From: DASSFZ01 sp035292585 | GTDB lineage: Bacteria; Chloroflexota; Anaerolineae; Fen-1058 | Direction: 5' to 3' | NCBI GenBank assembly: GCA_035292585.1 | Contig: DATDPU010000027.1 | Coordinates: 75,740 to 139,739, forward strand | Length of the DNA: 64,000 bases | Shown: positions 52,586 through 60,820 of the stretch, piece by piece | Position numbering within the stretch: the first letter of the stretch is position 1 | Layout of the letters: the number at the start of each line of letters is the position of its first letter | Program-made: the position numbers and the translations under genes | The notes under the pieces: generated by a model | Databases searched by the model: none | What the model saw: the letters and a program-made list of their open reading frames with translations, nothing else | Told to the model about the DNA's origin: nothing

Positions 52586-54129
52586 ACGCGCTCGTCTATA
52601 TACTGCACTTACAAGAACCGCTGCTGGCTACCCAACCGCAAAGCGGTGAAGAAAACAGTTCCACTTCTTTCGACTTCGTACCGGGCAGCATGGTGCGAGG
52701 CGCATTGATTGCGCGCTATCGCCGCAAATACGCTGACGAGAATTCGTTAGACCCCAAGTCGCGGGGCAATCGCTTGTTTTTCCAGAACGGTGTGCGCTAT
52801 CTGAACGCTTATCCATCGCCTGCGGGTACGCGACTGCTGCCGCGTCCGTTGTCGTGGCAGGTTCGGAAGAACGACGCCGACAACCGCGAGTCACCCATTG
52901 CAGACTTCGCCGTGCGCGTGGATGATGCGCTCGACAATCCTAAAAACCCGTCTGGTGAGTTCTGTTACTATCAAAACTCGTTGGCTGAATTGTACTCTCC
53001 TACGCGCCAAGTCAACGTGCATAACACGAGCGATGATCGTAATCGCAAAGCCACAACCAAGAGCAACGTGTTTCGCTACGAGGCGCTGGCGGCAGGCGAG
53101 CTGCTGATGGGCGTCATCCTCGCCGAGCAATCGGATGATGCAGAGCAATTGCAGTCATTGTTCGGCGAGGAGCTGCTGCTGGGCGGTTCGCACTCGGCAG
53201 GCTATGGGCGCGTCGAGGTGGTGTCCACGACCATCAAAACCGAGTGGCAGGAATATCCATACACGAAAACTTTCAAAGATGGCATTATCGTGACCCTGCT
53301 GAGTGACCTGATTGCAGGTGATGCCCGCAGTCTGGATCAAGTAATTGCCAAAGCACTGGGCGTGATCGAATTAACCCACCAACACGAACGTGCGTATGCG
53401 AAATTGCGGCTGGTCGGCAGTTTCAATCGTAAGGCGCGCTTCCCATGGATACAACAATGGGCGCTGCAAGCGGGCAGCGTGTTTGTCTATGCGCCCAATG
53501 CGTTCGACGTGAGCCTCCTGCGCGAATTGAGCGGTTTGGGTGAGCGGACGCTGGATGGCTTCGGGCGTTTTGCCGTGAATTGGCACACACAGCCGATCAT
53601 TACCCAGCAGCCATTCACCCCAGCGGTGAAGGATGAGCAAACTGTCACTCTCAGTGAGACGAGTCAATCATTGGCGCGTGCGATGGCGCAGCGTCTACTG
53701 CGCGCGCGCCTAGACAAAAAACTCACCGAGAGGGTCACGTCACTGTCATTAAGCCAAATGCTTCCGAACAAAGCGCAGCTCTCCCGTGTGCGCACGGCGG
53801 CGCGGCAAGCGCTCGCACGCGCCACGGACGAAGCGCGCCCCCAACCACTCAAAGATATCACGACACTGTTGAACGAGCTGAAACGTTCTCGGCAACAGTT
53901 CGAAGGCGCACGCATCGGCAGCCAAACGCTTCTCGAATGGATAGAGCAGCGCGTGAGCCAGCGCGACGTGGCGAATCAGTTCGATTTTAATGATGAAAGC
54001 AAATTACCCATGGTCGCCGGGCAGCGCGCCGAGATTAACGACGACTTGCGAACCGAATACACGGCGCGTTTGATCGACGGCGTGATGAAGAAAGCGATCA
54101 AGCAGCAGCAAGCGGAGGAGATACGATGA
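52582..54129 (+). CDS. csx10: Csx10 with Cas11-like helical tail
   Basis: A 515-residue protein. The N-terminal 350 residues are a Cas5-type RAMP of the Csx10 family (FVPGSMVRGALIARYRRKYA, LLLGGSHSAGYGRVEVV, GLGERTLDGFGRFAV). Residues of about 355-500 are almost entirely helical (SLARAMAQRLLRARLDKKLT, LKDITTLLNELKRSRQQFEG), which resembles the small-subunit Cas11 bundle. No separate small-subunit gene exists in the operon, which supports a Cas5-Cas11 fusion. I use the GTG at 52582 because upstream codons overlap cas7. Confidence 0.85.
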   Translation: MNALVYILHLQEPLLATQPQSGEENSSTSFDFVPGSMVRGALIARYRRKYADENSLDPKSRGNRLFFQNGVRYLNAYPSPAGTRLLPRPLSWQVRKNDADNRESPIADFAVRVDDALDNPKNPSGEFCYYQNSLAELYSPTRQVNVHNTSDDRNRKATTKSNVFRYEALAAGELLMGVILAEQSDDAEQLQSLFGEELLLGGSHSAGYGRVEVVSTTIKTEWQEYPYTKTFKDGIIVTLLSDLIAGDARSLDQVIAKALGVIELTHQHERAYAKLRLVGSFNRKARFPWIQQWALQAGSVFVYAPNAFDVSLLRELSGLGERTLDGFGRFAVNWHTQPIITQQPFTPAVKDEQTVTLSETSQSLARAMAQRLLRARLDKKLTERVTSLSLSQMLPNKAQLSRVRTAARQALARATDEARPQPLKDITTLLNELKRSRQQFEGARIGSQTLLEWIEQRVSQRDVANQFDFNDESKLPMVAGQRAEINDDLRTEYTARLIDGVMKKAIKQQQAEEIR

Positions 54130-55658
54130 GCGCACAATGGCAGAACCCTCGCGGCGTGCTGGAGCGTATTGTGATCGAAGGCACGCTGAAACTGGAGACG
54201 CCGGCCAACTTTAGCAACGGCGACGCCGAAGGCTTGACGGATATTGCGGTGTTGCGCGATCCGCTCAAGGGCATGCCGCTCTTAAGCGGCGCTTCGATTG
54301 CAGGCGCGCTGCGCAGCTACTTGCGCGAGCATGAAAAGGGCTATGAGTGGCGCGAGGATCGCGAAGCCAAGAACAAATCGCTGGCCGAAGTATTGTTCGG
54401 ACATTTGGACGATTCCAACCAGGACGCGAAGGCAAGTGTCCTGAGTTGGCTGATGGTGGACGACGCCTTGGGGCGCGCGCCAGGCTTTGAGTTGCGCGAC
54501 GAAGTGGCGATTGATACCAAGACACGCACCGCTGCGCGTGGCAAAAAGTTCGACGCCGAACTGCTGCAAGCCGGCACGGAGTTCGATTTGCGCTGTGAGT
54601 TATTGCTGACCGAGAAGAACGGAAGTTTGTTGAACGCGCTGCTGGTCGCGCTGACAGGCTTTGAAAACGGCGAGATTCGGTTGGGGCGGCGCAAGAAGCG
54701 CGGCTACGGCCAATGCCAGGTCGAATCGTGGAACGTGCGGCGCCACGATCTGCGGAAAGCAAAAGGACTCATTGCATGGCTCGTCGACGATCAATCGGGC
54801 GTTCAGCACGTGAAGCGATTGGCAGATTGGCAGCCGATCAGTCTCAAAGACACGCGCGCGCAGATGACACTGTCTGCCATCTTCAGACTCGACGGGTCGC
54901 TGCTGATTCGCTCGGGTTCGGGGACGGGCAACGCGCCCGACATGGTGCATCTGCATTCGCGGCGCGATGGCGGGGACGTGCCAATTCTGTCGGGCACGAG
55001 CGCGGCGGGCGCGATTCGCGCGCGTGCGTACCGCATTGCCAACACGCTGACGCGCAACGAGGCTAAAGTCAAAGCATTGATTGACTGCATGTTCGGTCCA
55101 AAGATTGAAAAGCACACCGACCAGCCGCGTGGCAGTCGCGTGACTGTGCACGAGACCAAAATTGTCAATCCACCTCCGCCCGAAAAATCACTCGTGCAAA
55201 GCCGCGTCAAGATTGACCGCTTCACGGGCGGCGCGTATCCGCAGGCGCTGTTCAGCGAGCAGCCTGTGTTCGCCAACAACGAGACGCGAGTGGAGATTAA
55301 ACTGTCGTTGCGCAAACCTGTTGCGCGCGACGGGGCGAGCACAGAGGAAATCGAGAAGCAAGAAAGAGCATTCCAAGCGCAAGTGGGATTGCTCTTGCTT
55401 GTGCTGAAAGACCTGTGGACGGGCGATTTGCCGTTGGGCGGCGAGAGCAGCGTCGGGCGCGGACGTCTGCAAGGCGAAAGGGCAACAGTCACTTGTGGCG
55501 GCAAAGCGTGGACGCTGATCGAGAAAGAAGTCGTCAGTGAGAAAGTTGGCACACAGCAGAAAGAGGCCGTCATCGAAATCACAGGCACTGGCACGCGCGA
55601 CGACCTCGAAAGTTACGTGACGGCGTTCAAGACATGGGCAGAGCAGGAGGGGCGATGA
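54126..55658 (+). CDS. Double Cas7 (two RAMP domains)
   Basis: A 510-residue fusion of two Cas7 domains. The first has GLTDIAVLRDPLKGMPLLSG with Asp39 at the catalytic position and GRRKKRGYGQCQV. The second has APDMVHLHS and GGDVPILSGTSAAGAIRARA, an Asp again in the equivalent place, and GGESSVGRGRLQGE. It corresponds to the Cas7-2x subunit of type III-D2 complexes and should provide two RNA-cleavage sites. It overlaps both neighbouring genes by 4 bp. Confidence 0.88.
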   Translation: MSAQWQNPRGVLERIVIEGTLKLETPANFSNGDAEGLTDIAVLRDPLKGMPLLSGASIAGALRSYLREHEKGYEWREDREAKNKSLAEVLFGHLDDSNQDAKASVLSWLMVDDALGRAPGFELRDEVAIDTKTRTAARGKKFDAELLQAGTEFDLRCELLLTEKNGSLLNALLVALTGFENGEIRLGRRKKRGYGQCQVESWNVRRHDLRKAKGLIAWLVDDQSGVQHVKRLADWQPISLKDTRAQMTLSAIFRLDGSLLIRSGSGTGNAPDMVHLHSRRDGGDVPILSGTSAAGAIRARAYRIANTLTRNEAKVKALIDCMFGPKIEKHTDQPRGSRVTVHETKIVNPPPPEKSLVQSRVKIDRFTGGAYPQALFSEQPVFANNETRVEIKLSLRKPVARDGASTEEIEKQERAFQAQVGLLLLVLKDLWTGDLPLGGESSVGRGRLQGERATVTCGGKAWTLIEKEVVSEKVGTQQKEAVIEITGTGTRDDLESYVTAFKTWAEQEGR

Positions 55659-56227
55659 TCCCGCAAGCGACAGAGGTACCTATCGGCGACTTTGCCAGCA
55701 ATGCGCGTGGTTGGCTGGCGACGTGCGCAATAGAGTATGGCTTACGCTACTTGCTGGCGCACGCAGAGGACGGCGTGATTTGGGGAGCATTGGCTGACGA
55801 TGGCGGCTTGTTGCTTTCGGGCGAAGCCTTTCCAGAGTTGAGAGTGGCGTTGACCGCAAACACATTGCAGCAAGTGAGGCTCTTCAGTGATCGCGCAGAA
55901 ATACTGGTCTGGAAAGATGGTGCGAATTGGAAAGCGCGGATCATCAAAGACGACGGTGGCAAACAGTACGATGCGCTCGAGGATGAAGAGTATTGGTTGT
56001 GGGGCACGCCTGACAGCAACGTTGCGCCCAAAGACGGATTCACGTTCCTCGTAGAAGGCGGTCACGGCTTTCGGCACGCGCCGCCTACTGCTCATTTAAA
56101 TCTCGGCAAAAATGATCGCGCCGCGCTGAAGGTGCGGCACTACGTGGACTACGACGATGAAGGACAAGCGTACATCGCGTTGAGCCGACTGGTCAAGATC
56201 GTGAATGCTTCAACAGGAGGTGCATGA
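55655..56227 (+). CDS. csx19: Csx19 (TIGR03984-type) subunit
   Basis: A 190-residue protein with ARGWLATCAIEYGLRYLLAH, EDGVIWGALADDGGLLL, LTANTLQQVRLFSDRAEILV and EYWLWG, the pattern of the TIGR03984/Csx19 family that accompanies III-D effector complexes. No catalytic motif is known for it; in solved III-D2 complexes it is a structural subunit. ATG at 55655 overlaps the previous stop; its own stop overlaps the next start. Confidence 0.8.
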   Translation: MIPQATEVPIGDFASNARGWLATCAIEYGLRYLLAHAEDGVIWGALADDGGLLLSGEAFPELRVALTANTLQQVRLFSDRAEILVWKDGANWKARIIKDDGGKQYDALEDEEYWLWGTPDSNVAPKDGFTFLVEGGHGFRHAPPTAHLNLGKNDRAALKVRHYVDYDDEGQAYIALSRLVKIVNASTGGA

Positions 56228-58809
56228 TGAGAGTCACGCACGCGAACCCCAATCGTCCCGATCGCATTGCGAGCGCGCCATACAACTTTGTGCCACTGCC
56301 AGAGAAAGTGGTCAAAGTCGTCGAGAGCGCCGACCGTTTGCCCAACCACGACACCTACGCGGACCACGATTATCCAAACACAGGCTACTTCACAGTGACA
56401 CTGACAACCAAATCGCCGCTGTACGTGCGCGCGCCTGTGACGCTCGCCGATTTCATTCGTCAGCAAAGAGGCGAAGACAAAGACTTGCCGTTTCGCCAGC
56501 AGGTGAAGCATACGTCGCATTTCTTCTACACGCGTGACCAGAATCAGCCTGTCATTCCCGGCAGCAGCCTGCGCGGAATGCTGCGCGCGCTGTTAGAGAT
56601 TGCGAGTTACGGGAAACTCCATCATGTCGCCAACAAGAACCTAATATATCGTGCAGTCGGCGACCAGACTTCGCTGGGAACATGGTATCGCGAGCAGACG
56701 TTGGGGACTAATCAGGCTAGTCGGCCCAATATGAAGTTTGACTATCCACGTCCTGAATTGAAAGGAGGCTATTTGTGTCGTCACAACGGCGAGTGGGCCA
56801 TCCAACCTGCAAAAGAACATCTCGCCGAAACCTTCGTTCATGTTCCATATGCTGATGCTGAGGCCGTTGGCATTACCCGTGGTAGGCAACTGACGCACGA
56901 CGTATTCGTTAAGCCCGCTGCGCGCTCAGCAAACTCTCGGGGAAGACGGGGGCAAGGTACTTTAACCCTCAATCTGGCAGTGACCACAAGTCCGCTTCAA
57001 TCACGTACGGCGGGCGCCCCGACACCACCTGGAATGGAGTCAGCCGTCTTGGTTGAGTCTGGACACATGGGGCGACCTTCTGGCGAACAGCCAGGGCCGC
57101 ACGACAAACACTGGCACTGCGCGATTTACGAAGCGAACACCAATGTCGAGCCAATTCGTATTCCACACGACATGTGGCTCGCCTACGAAGAAGACCGTGA
57201 TATGACTCGCGGCATCCAAACTCGTCGATTAGATAGTGAAGGACAACCGCTCTTCTACATAATGAAGAACAACCAGTTGGTGTTTTTCGGCCCAACCATG
57301 ATGTTTCGCTTACCCTATACACGGTCAATTCACAACTTGATTCCAGACGAGTTGCTCACCGAGGAGGCGGTGGACTATACCGATGGGTTGTTTGGGTTCG
57401 TACATGAGAACGGTCGTGTTCGCGCCTCACGCCTCTTTGTCTCCGACGCAACCCTGACCAGCGACGTCGAATGGCTGACCGATAATAATGGACAGCCCAT
57501 TACGCCGCGAATCTTGGCAACGCCGAAGCCAACAACTTTTCAGCATTATCTGGTTCAGCCTGCATCCGAAAAAGACGACTTGAGCCATTACGATTCACCT
57601 AAAGAAGATACCAGTGGCAGCCAACGCGGCTATGAAACAACTATTCGGGGACACAAACTCTATTGGCATCAGGAAGACAAGACAGCCAGAGATTTACAGG
57701 CAAAGCGTCCCCAGGAAGACCGAAGTGTGGACTGGCTTGTACGGAACGAATTTGAGTTGGTCAATGGCAAATGGATCGTCAAACCATTCAGCAAGCAATA
57801 CACACAGTTCAAACCCGCCAAGTCAGGCGCGACTTTTGAGTTCCGCCTCTACTTCGAAAACTTGTCTGACCGTGAGTTGGGTGCGTTGTGCTGGATGCTG
57901 CAGCCTGCGCTTGAGACGGGCAGAGAGTATTGCCACAACCTTGGTATGGGCAAGCCGCTCGGCATGGGAGCCATCAAACTCGAGGCGAAACTGCACTTGA
58001 TCGAGCGCCAGTCGCGCTACAAATCGCTCTTCAATAAGGACAATTCACAAGATGCACAATGGCAGACAGGTGAAAGGCAAAGCGAAGGTATGCCTCTCTC
58101 TGATGAAGAGATTCGGCGATGTTACACCAGCCAATTCGAATCGCACGTTTTGAGAGAATTGAAACTGGAAAATCATTGCCAGAACCTTTCGCAGGTGAAG
58201 CGCATTGGCATCTTGTTGAAAATGATGGAGTGGCCCGGCTACAAGCCTGAACCGCCTACCGAAAACACTCCCGCCCATAGTCAGAATCGGCGCTTGCCTG
58301 GCAAGCCAAACACGCGCTACATGCTCATTAACCTGTCAAGCAATTTACAGCCCAGTGAGCGTAATGAGTATCGCGAGCGGCCCGTCTTGCCCGACCCAAT
58401 GGCGTTCGATGATAGGTTGACTCAGTTGGCAGAACCACCTCTTGACGAGGGCGAGGTTGTATCAGATCAACCACCAAAATCCCTCCAGCATCAAGCACTA
58501 ACACCAGCGAGTGTTGAATCAGACGAACAAACGATATCGTCTCCGCTCGCGCGTTATACTGTGGGCAAAGAAATCATGTGTAAGGACGCGCAACAATTAG
58601 CAGATGGCTCAGTGCTCTTAACCGTGCCCGATGACCCTGATGCAAAAAGGATATATGCGAAGATCAATGCAGGAGATTGGGGTGTGCGACGATTTCAGCA
58701 GGGAAACTCAACACGCTGTGAAATTGTGGATATTCAACAGGAAACAGGACAACGCAAACGAACCGTCCTGGTATGTAAATTGGCATTACCAAAAGGCAAG
58801 AAAAAGTAA
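56224..58809 (+). CDS. Large RAMP protein, TIGR03986/Cas7-insertion type
   Basis: An 861-residue protein. GYFTVTLTTKSPLYVRAPVT, then PVIPGSSLRGMLRALLEIAS, then CHNLGMGKPLGMGAIKLEA give a Cas7-like fold with a very long insertion (about residues 140-560). The C-terminal 100 residues (TVGKEIMCKDAQQLADGSVL onward) form a small extra domain. It matches the TIGR03986 family and the Cas7-insertion subunit of III-D2. No catalytic Asp is obvious at the usual position. AGGAGGTGC precedes the ATG. It is the last gene of the effector operon. Confidence 0.85.
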   Translation: MMRVTHANPNRPDRIASAPYNFVPLPEKVVKVVESADRLPNHDTYADHDYPNTGYFTVTLTTKSPLYVRAPVTLADFIRQQRGEDKDLPFRQQVKHTSHFFYTRDQNQPVIPGSSLRGMLRALLEIASYGKLHHVANKNLIYRAVGDQTSLGTWYREQTLGTNQASRPNMKFDYPRPELKGGYLCRHNGEWAIQPAKEHLAETFVHVPYADAEAVGITRGRQLTHDVFVKPAARSANSRGRRGQGTLTLNLAVTTSPLQSRTAGAPTPPGMESAVLVESGHMGRPSGEQPGPHDKHWHCAIYEANTNVEPIRIPHDMWLAYEEDRDMTRGIQTRRLDSEGQPLFYIMKNNQLVFFGPTMMFRLPYTRSIHNLIPDELLTEEAVDYTDGLFGFVHENGRVRASRLFVSDATLTSDVEWLTDNNGQPITPRILATPKPTTFQHYLVQPASEKDDLSHYDSPKEDTSGSQRGYETTIRGHKLYWHQEDKTARDLQAKRPQEDRSVDWLVRNEFELVNGKWIVKPFSKQYTQFKPAKSGATFEFRLYFENLSDRELGALCWMLQPALETGREYCHNLGMGKPLGMGAIKLEAKLHLIERQSRYKSLFNKDNSQDAQWQTGERQSEGMPLSDEEIRRCYTSQFESHVLRELKLENHCQNLSQVKRIGILLKMMEWPGYKPEPPTENTPAHSQNRRLPGKPNTRYMLINLSSNLQPSERNEYRERPVLPDPMAFDDRLTQLAEPPLDEGEVVSDQPPKSLQHQALTPASVESDEQTISSPLARYTVGKEIMCKDAQQLADGSVLLTVPDDPDAKRIYAKINAGDWGVRRFQQGNSTRCEIVDIQQETGQRKRTVLVCKLALPKGKKK

Positions 58810-59130
58810 TGCTCCTCCTCTCTCTCCCACCCCCTCACCCCCGCCCACCTCGCGCGCACTTCGGAACTGACGGGCACAGCGGTGGAGCGCGTGGTCGAGC
58901 GGATGACGCAGTTCGAACACGCGCGCCCGTTCGCGGAGCAGGTGCAGACACTGGTGGATAAGTTGGGCTTGTCGCCATCGGAGTGGCGGATGATGCCGAT
59001 TCTGCTGAACCCACCAGGCTACGTGCCTGCGACGGCGACGCTGCTGGCAGAGCTGCATGGCCGCCCCAGTTTCAAGTCGCCGGAAACCTGAATCTGCAAG
59101 CTGTGCGCGACCAGGCGCGATCGCCGAGCC
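58809..59130 (+). pseudogene. Decayed csx15
   Basis: ATG at 58809 leads through a CTCCTCCTCTCTCTC tract and the frame must change there to reach LSHPLTPAHLARTSELTGTA. ERMTQFEHARPFAEQVQTLV, LGLSPSEWRMMPILLNPPGY and ATLLAELHGR follow. After HGR the expected GHFP segment is missing and another frame change is needed to read NLNLQAVRDQARS. This order matches Csx15 proteins of Chloroflexota type III loci as I remember them. Two frame breaks and a deletion make it a pseudogene; a slip in the TC tract alone could be reversible. Confidence 0.65.
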
Positions 59131-59179
59131 GGTGAGAATCGACACAACATTCATCCCGACCATGAGCCTGCCTCTCGCT

Positions 59180-59191
59180 TAGAATTGCGCC
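59180..59191 (+). promoter_or_regulatory. -10 box just upstream of cas6
   Basis: TAGAAT (59180-59185) lies six bases before the cas6 ATG, so a transcript starting here would be almost leaderless. No clear -35 box accompanies it. Confidence 0.35.
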
Positions 59192-59989
59192 ATGCCTTAC
59201 TCCATCACCCTCTCACTCAAACCCATCCGCACTCTCCCCCACTCCGGCGGCATCCCTCATCGCGCGCTGAATGCGCTGCTGTATCACTGGCTGGAGGCCG
59301 CCGACCCGCGCCTGTCGGCGTTCGTGCACGAGCAGGCCGAGCCGAAGCCGTTTACGCTCTCGCCGCTCGTCGAGGAGGGCGGCGGCCGGTATCGTTTCCG
59401 CGTGACGCTGCTCGAAGACGAATACGGGCCGTATGTCTCAAAGGGTATGGAGCAAGAGCGGACAGTGCGGGTTGGGTCGAAGATACTCGCCATCGACGGT
59501 GAGGCGACGGTCGAGCACCGGACGTATGCCGACATCGCGCAGCCGGCCGGCACATCGCCCGTGATCACGCTGCGCTTCGATTCGCCGACGGCGTTCAAGA
59601 CGCGCGGAATGCACTATCCGCTGCCCGACCCAATCCTCGTGTTCGCCAGCTACCACGCACGCTGGAATGCTTTTGCGCCGGCCGAGTTTCACATCGACGA
59701 GTCGTGGAGCGAGTGGCTGGCGGGGTCGGGGGCCGTGTCACGCTTCGCGCTGCGCTCGGAGACGCTGGACTTCGGAGAGTATCGACACGTGGGTTGCACG
59801 GGCGTCATTCAGTTCACAGTGACCGCGCGCGGGCCGGAAGCGAACGCCGGGCGCGGGCCGTTGAATGCGTTGGCCGACTACGCGTACTTCTGCGGTACCG
59901 GTCACAAGACGACGCAAGGTCTGGGTCAGACGCGCCGGCTGCCCGGTTGGCCGGAAGAAGAGACGAAACCGTCCGCCCTTGAATCTTGA
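59192..59989 (+). CDS. cas6: Cas6 pre-crRNA endoribonuclease
   Basis: A 265-residue protein. LRFDSPTAFKTRGMHYPLPD in the middle and the C-terminal glycine-rich CGTGHKTTQGLGQTRR loop define Cas6. It cuts each CRISPR repeat at the base of its hairpin to release crRNAs with an 8-nt 5' tag. The N-terminus (LSLKPIRTLPHSGGIPHRAL) is typical of the Chloroflexota/cyanobacterial branch. It is separated from the effector operon by the csx15 remnant and may have its own promoter. Confidence 0.93.
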   Translation: MPYSITLSLKPIRTLPHSGGIPHRALNALLYHWLEAADPRLSAFVHEQAEPKPFTLSPLVEEGGGRYRFRVTLLEDEYGPYVSKGMEQERTVRVGSKILAIDGEATVEHRTYADIAQPAGTSPVITLRFDSPTAFKTRGMHYPLPDPILVFASYHARWNAFAPAEFHIDESWSEWLAGSGAVSRFALRSETLDFGEYRHVGCTGVIQFTVTARGPEANAGRGPLNALADYAYFCGTGHKTTQGLGQTRRLPGWPEEETKPSALES

Positions 59990-60004
59990 TCGGGAGCGCC
60001 TATC

Positions 60005-60556
60005 ATGTTGCCGATTTCACCCGCCGATGCGCAAACGTTGAAGGACGCCGTTCCGCTATTGCTGTGGGCTGGCAAACAGATCAAGGCCTGGCTTCAGGCG
60101 CGCCAGGCCAACCCGCCGAAATCAAGAGCGGGTGCGGTGCGCGGGCAGCGAGCCGCGCGCGACGTGGCCATCGTCGTGCGCATCAGCCGCGTCAACGTGG
60201 AGGATGTGCGCGTATTCCTGGAGCAGCAACAGATCGATGCCGAGATGATCGTCATCTCGAACAGCGACACGGACGAGGTGGTGTACCTGCCGAACGCAGC
60301 CGACGCCTGGGAGGAGCTGGTGCGCGAGTTCTACACGGCGTTCAGCAAAATCCAGGCCGAGTTTGGCGCGCGGCGTTTTCACATTTTCCTGGCCGCGCCC
60401 GCCGCGCTGGCGTTTGCCATGGGGTGCACCATGAGTACATTGTACGATGTGCAGCTGTATCAGTGGGACCTAGATGAGCAGACTTACGTCGAGGTGATCC
60501 GGGGTACGTCGCGCAAGCGACTGATGGCGCGCGCGCGCGCCGTCAAGAGTGCCTGA
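60005..60556 (+). CDS. Small SAVED-like cyclic-nucleotide sensor
   Basis: A 183-residue protein. FHIFLAAPAALAFAMGCTMS and YDVQLYQWD correspond to the C-terminal core of SAVED domains, which bind cyclic oligonucleotides, and VAIVVRISRVNVEDV could be their N-terminal strand. No protease, nuclease or clear membrane effector domain is attached, although VPLLLWAGKQIKAWL near the N-terminus is moderately hydrophobic. It starts 15 bp after cas6 and ends 264 bp before the array. Any effector function must come from a partner. Confidence 0.65.
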   Translation: MLPISPADAQTLKDAVPLLLWAGKQIKAWLQARQANPPKSRAGAVRGQRAARDVAIVVRISRVNVEDVRVFLEQQQIDAEMIVISNSDTDEVVYLPNAADAWEELVREFYTAFSKIQAEFGARRFHIFLAAPAALAFAMGCTMSTLYDVQLYQWDLDEQTYVEVIRGTSRKRLMARARAVKSA

Positions 60557-60575
60557 AAAATAGTGCCAGCGACTC

Positions 60576-60820
60576 TTGATTTGGCTTACCAAGTCGGTAT
60601 AATGCTTCGGCCTGAGTACACTGTCGAAGCGCCAGATTGTGAAATCATCCTCACAATTGTTAAATCTGACCACTTTTTGGTCATGCGTTTTGGCCCTCAG
60701 ACTGGTGGAGGAAAACAGTCCATTCAGGAGGTGAAAAAGTGCTGAAGTGGAGGGAAAACATGGATACGAAGCTGAATTTGCCGCCGTAGTGGTGGATTTT
60801 CCAGAAAGATTAAGACTGCG
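60576..60820 (+). promoter_or_regulatory. CRISPR leader and promoter
   Basis: TTGATT (60576-60581) and TATAAT (60598-60603) with 16-bp spacing make a good promoter pointing into the array. The following 217 bp are less GC-rich than their surroundings and end at the first repeat. A 60-codon open frame crosses this stretch but has no family features. Confidence 0.75.

Noticed and set aside
60563..60745. A 60-codon plus-strand frame between the SAVED-like gene and the array
   Set aside because: It overlaps the promoter and leader, has no ribosome site and no family resemblance.
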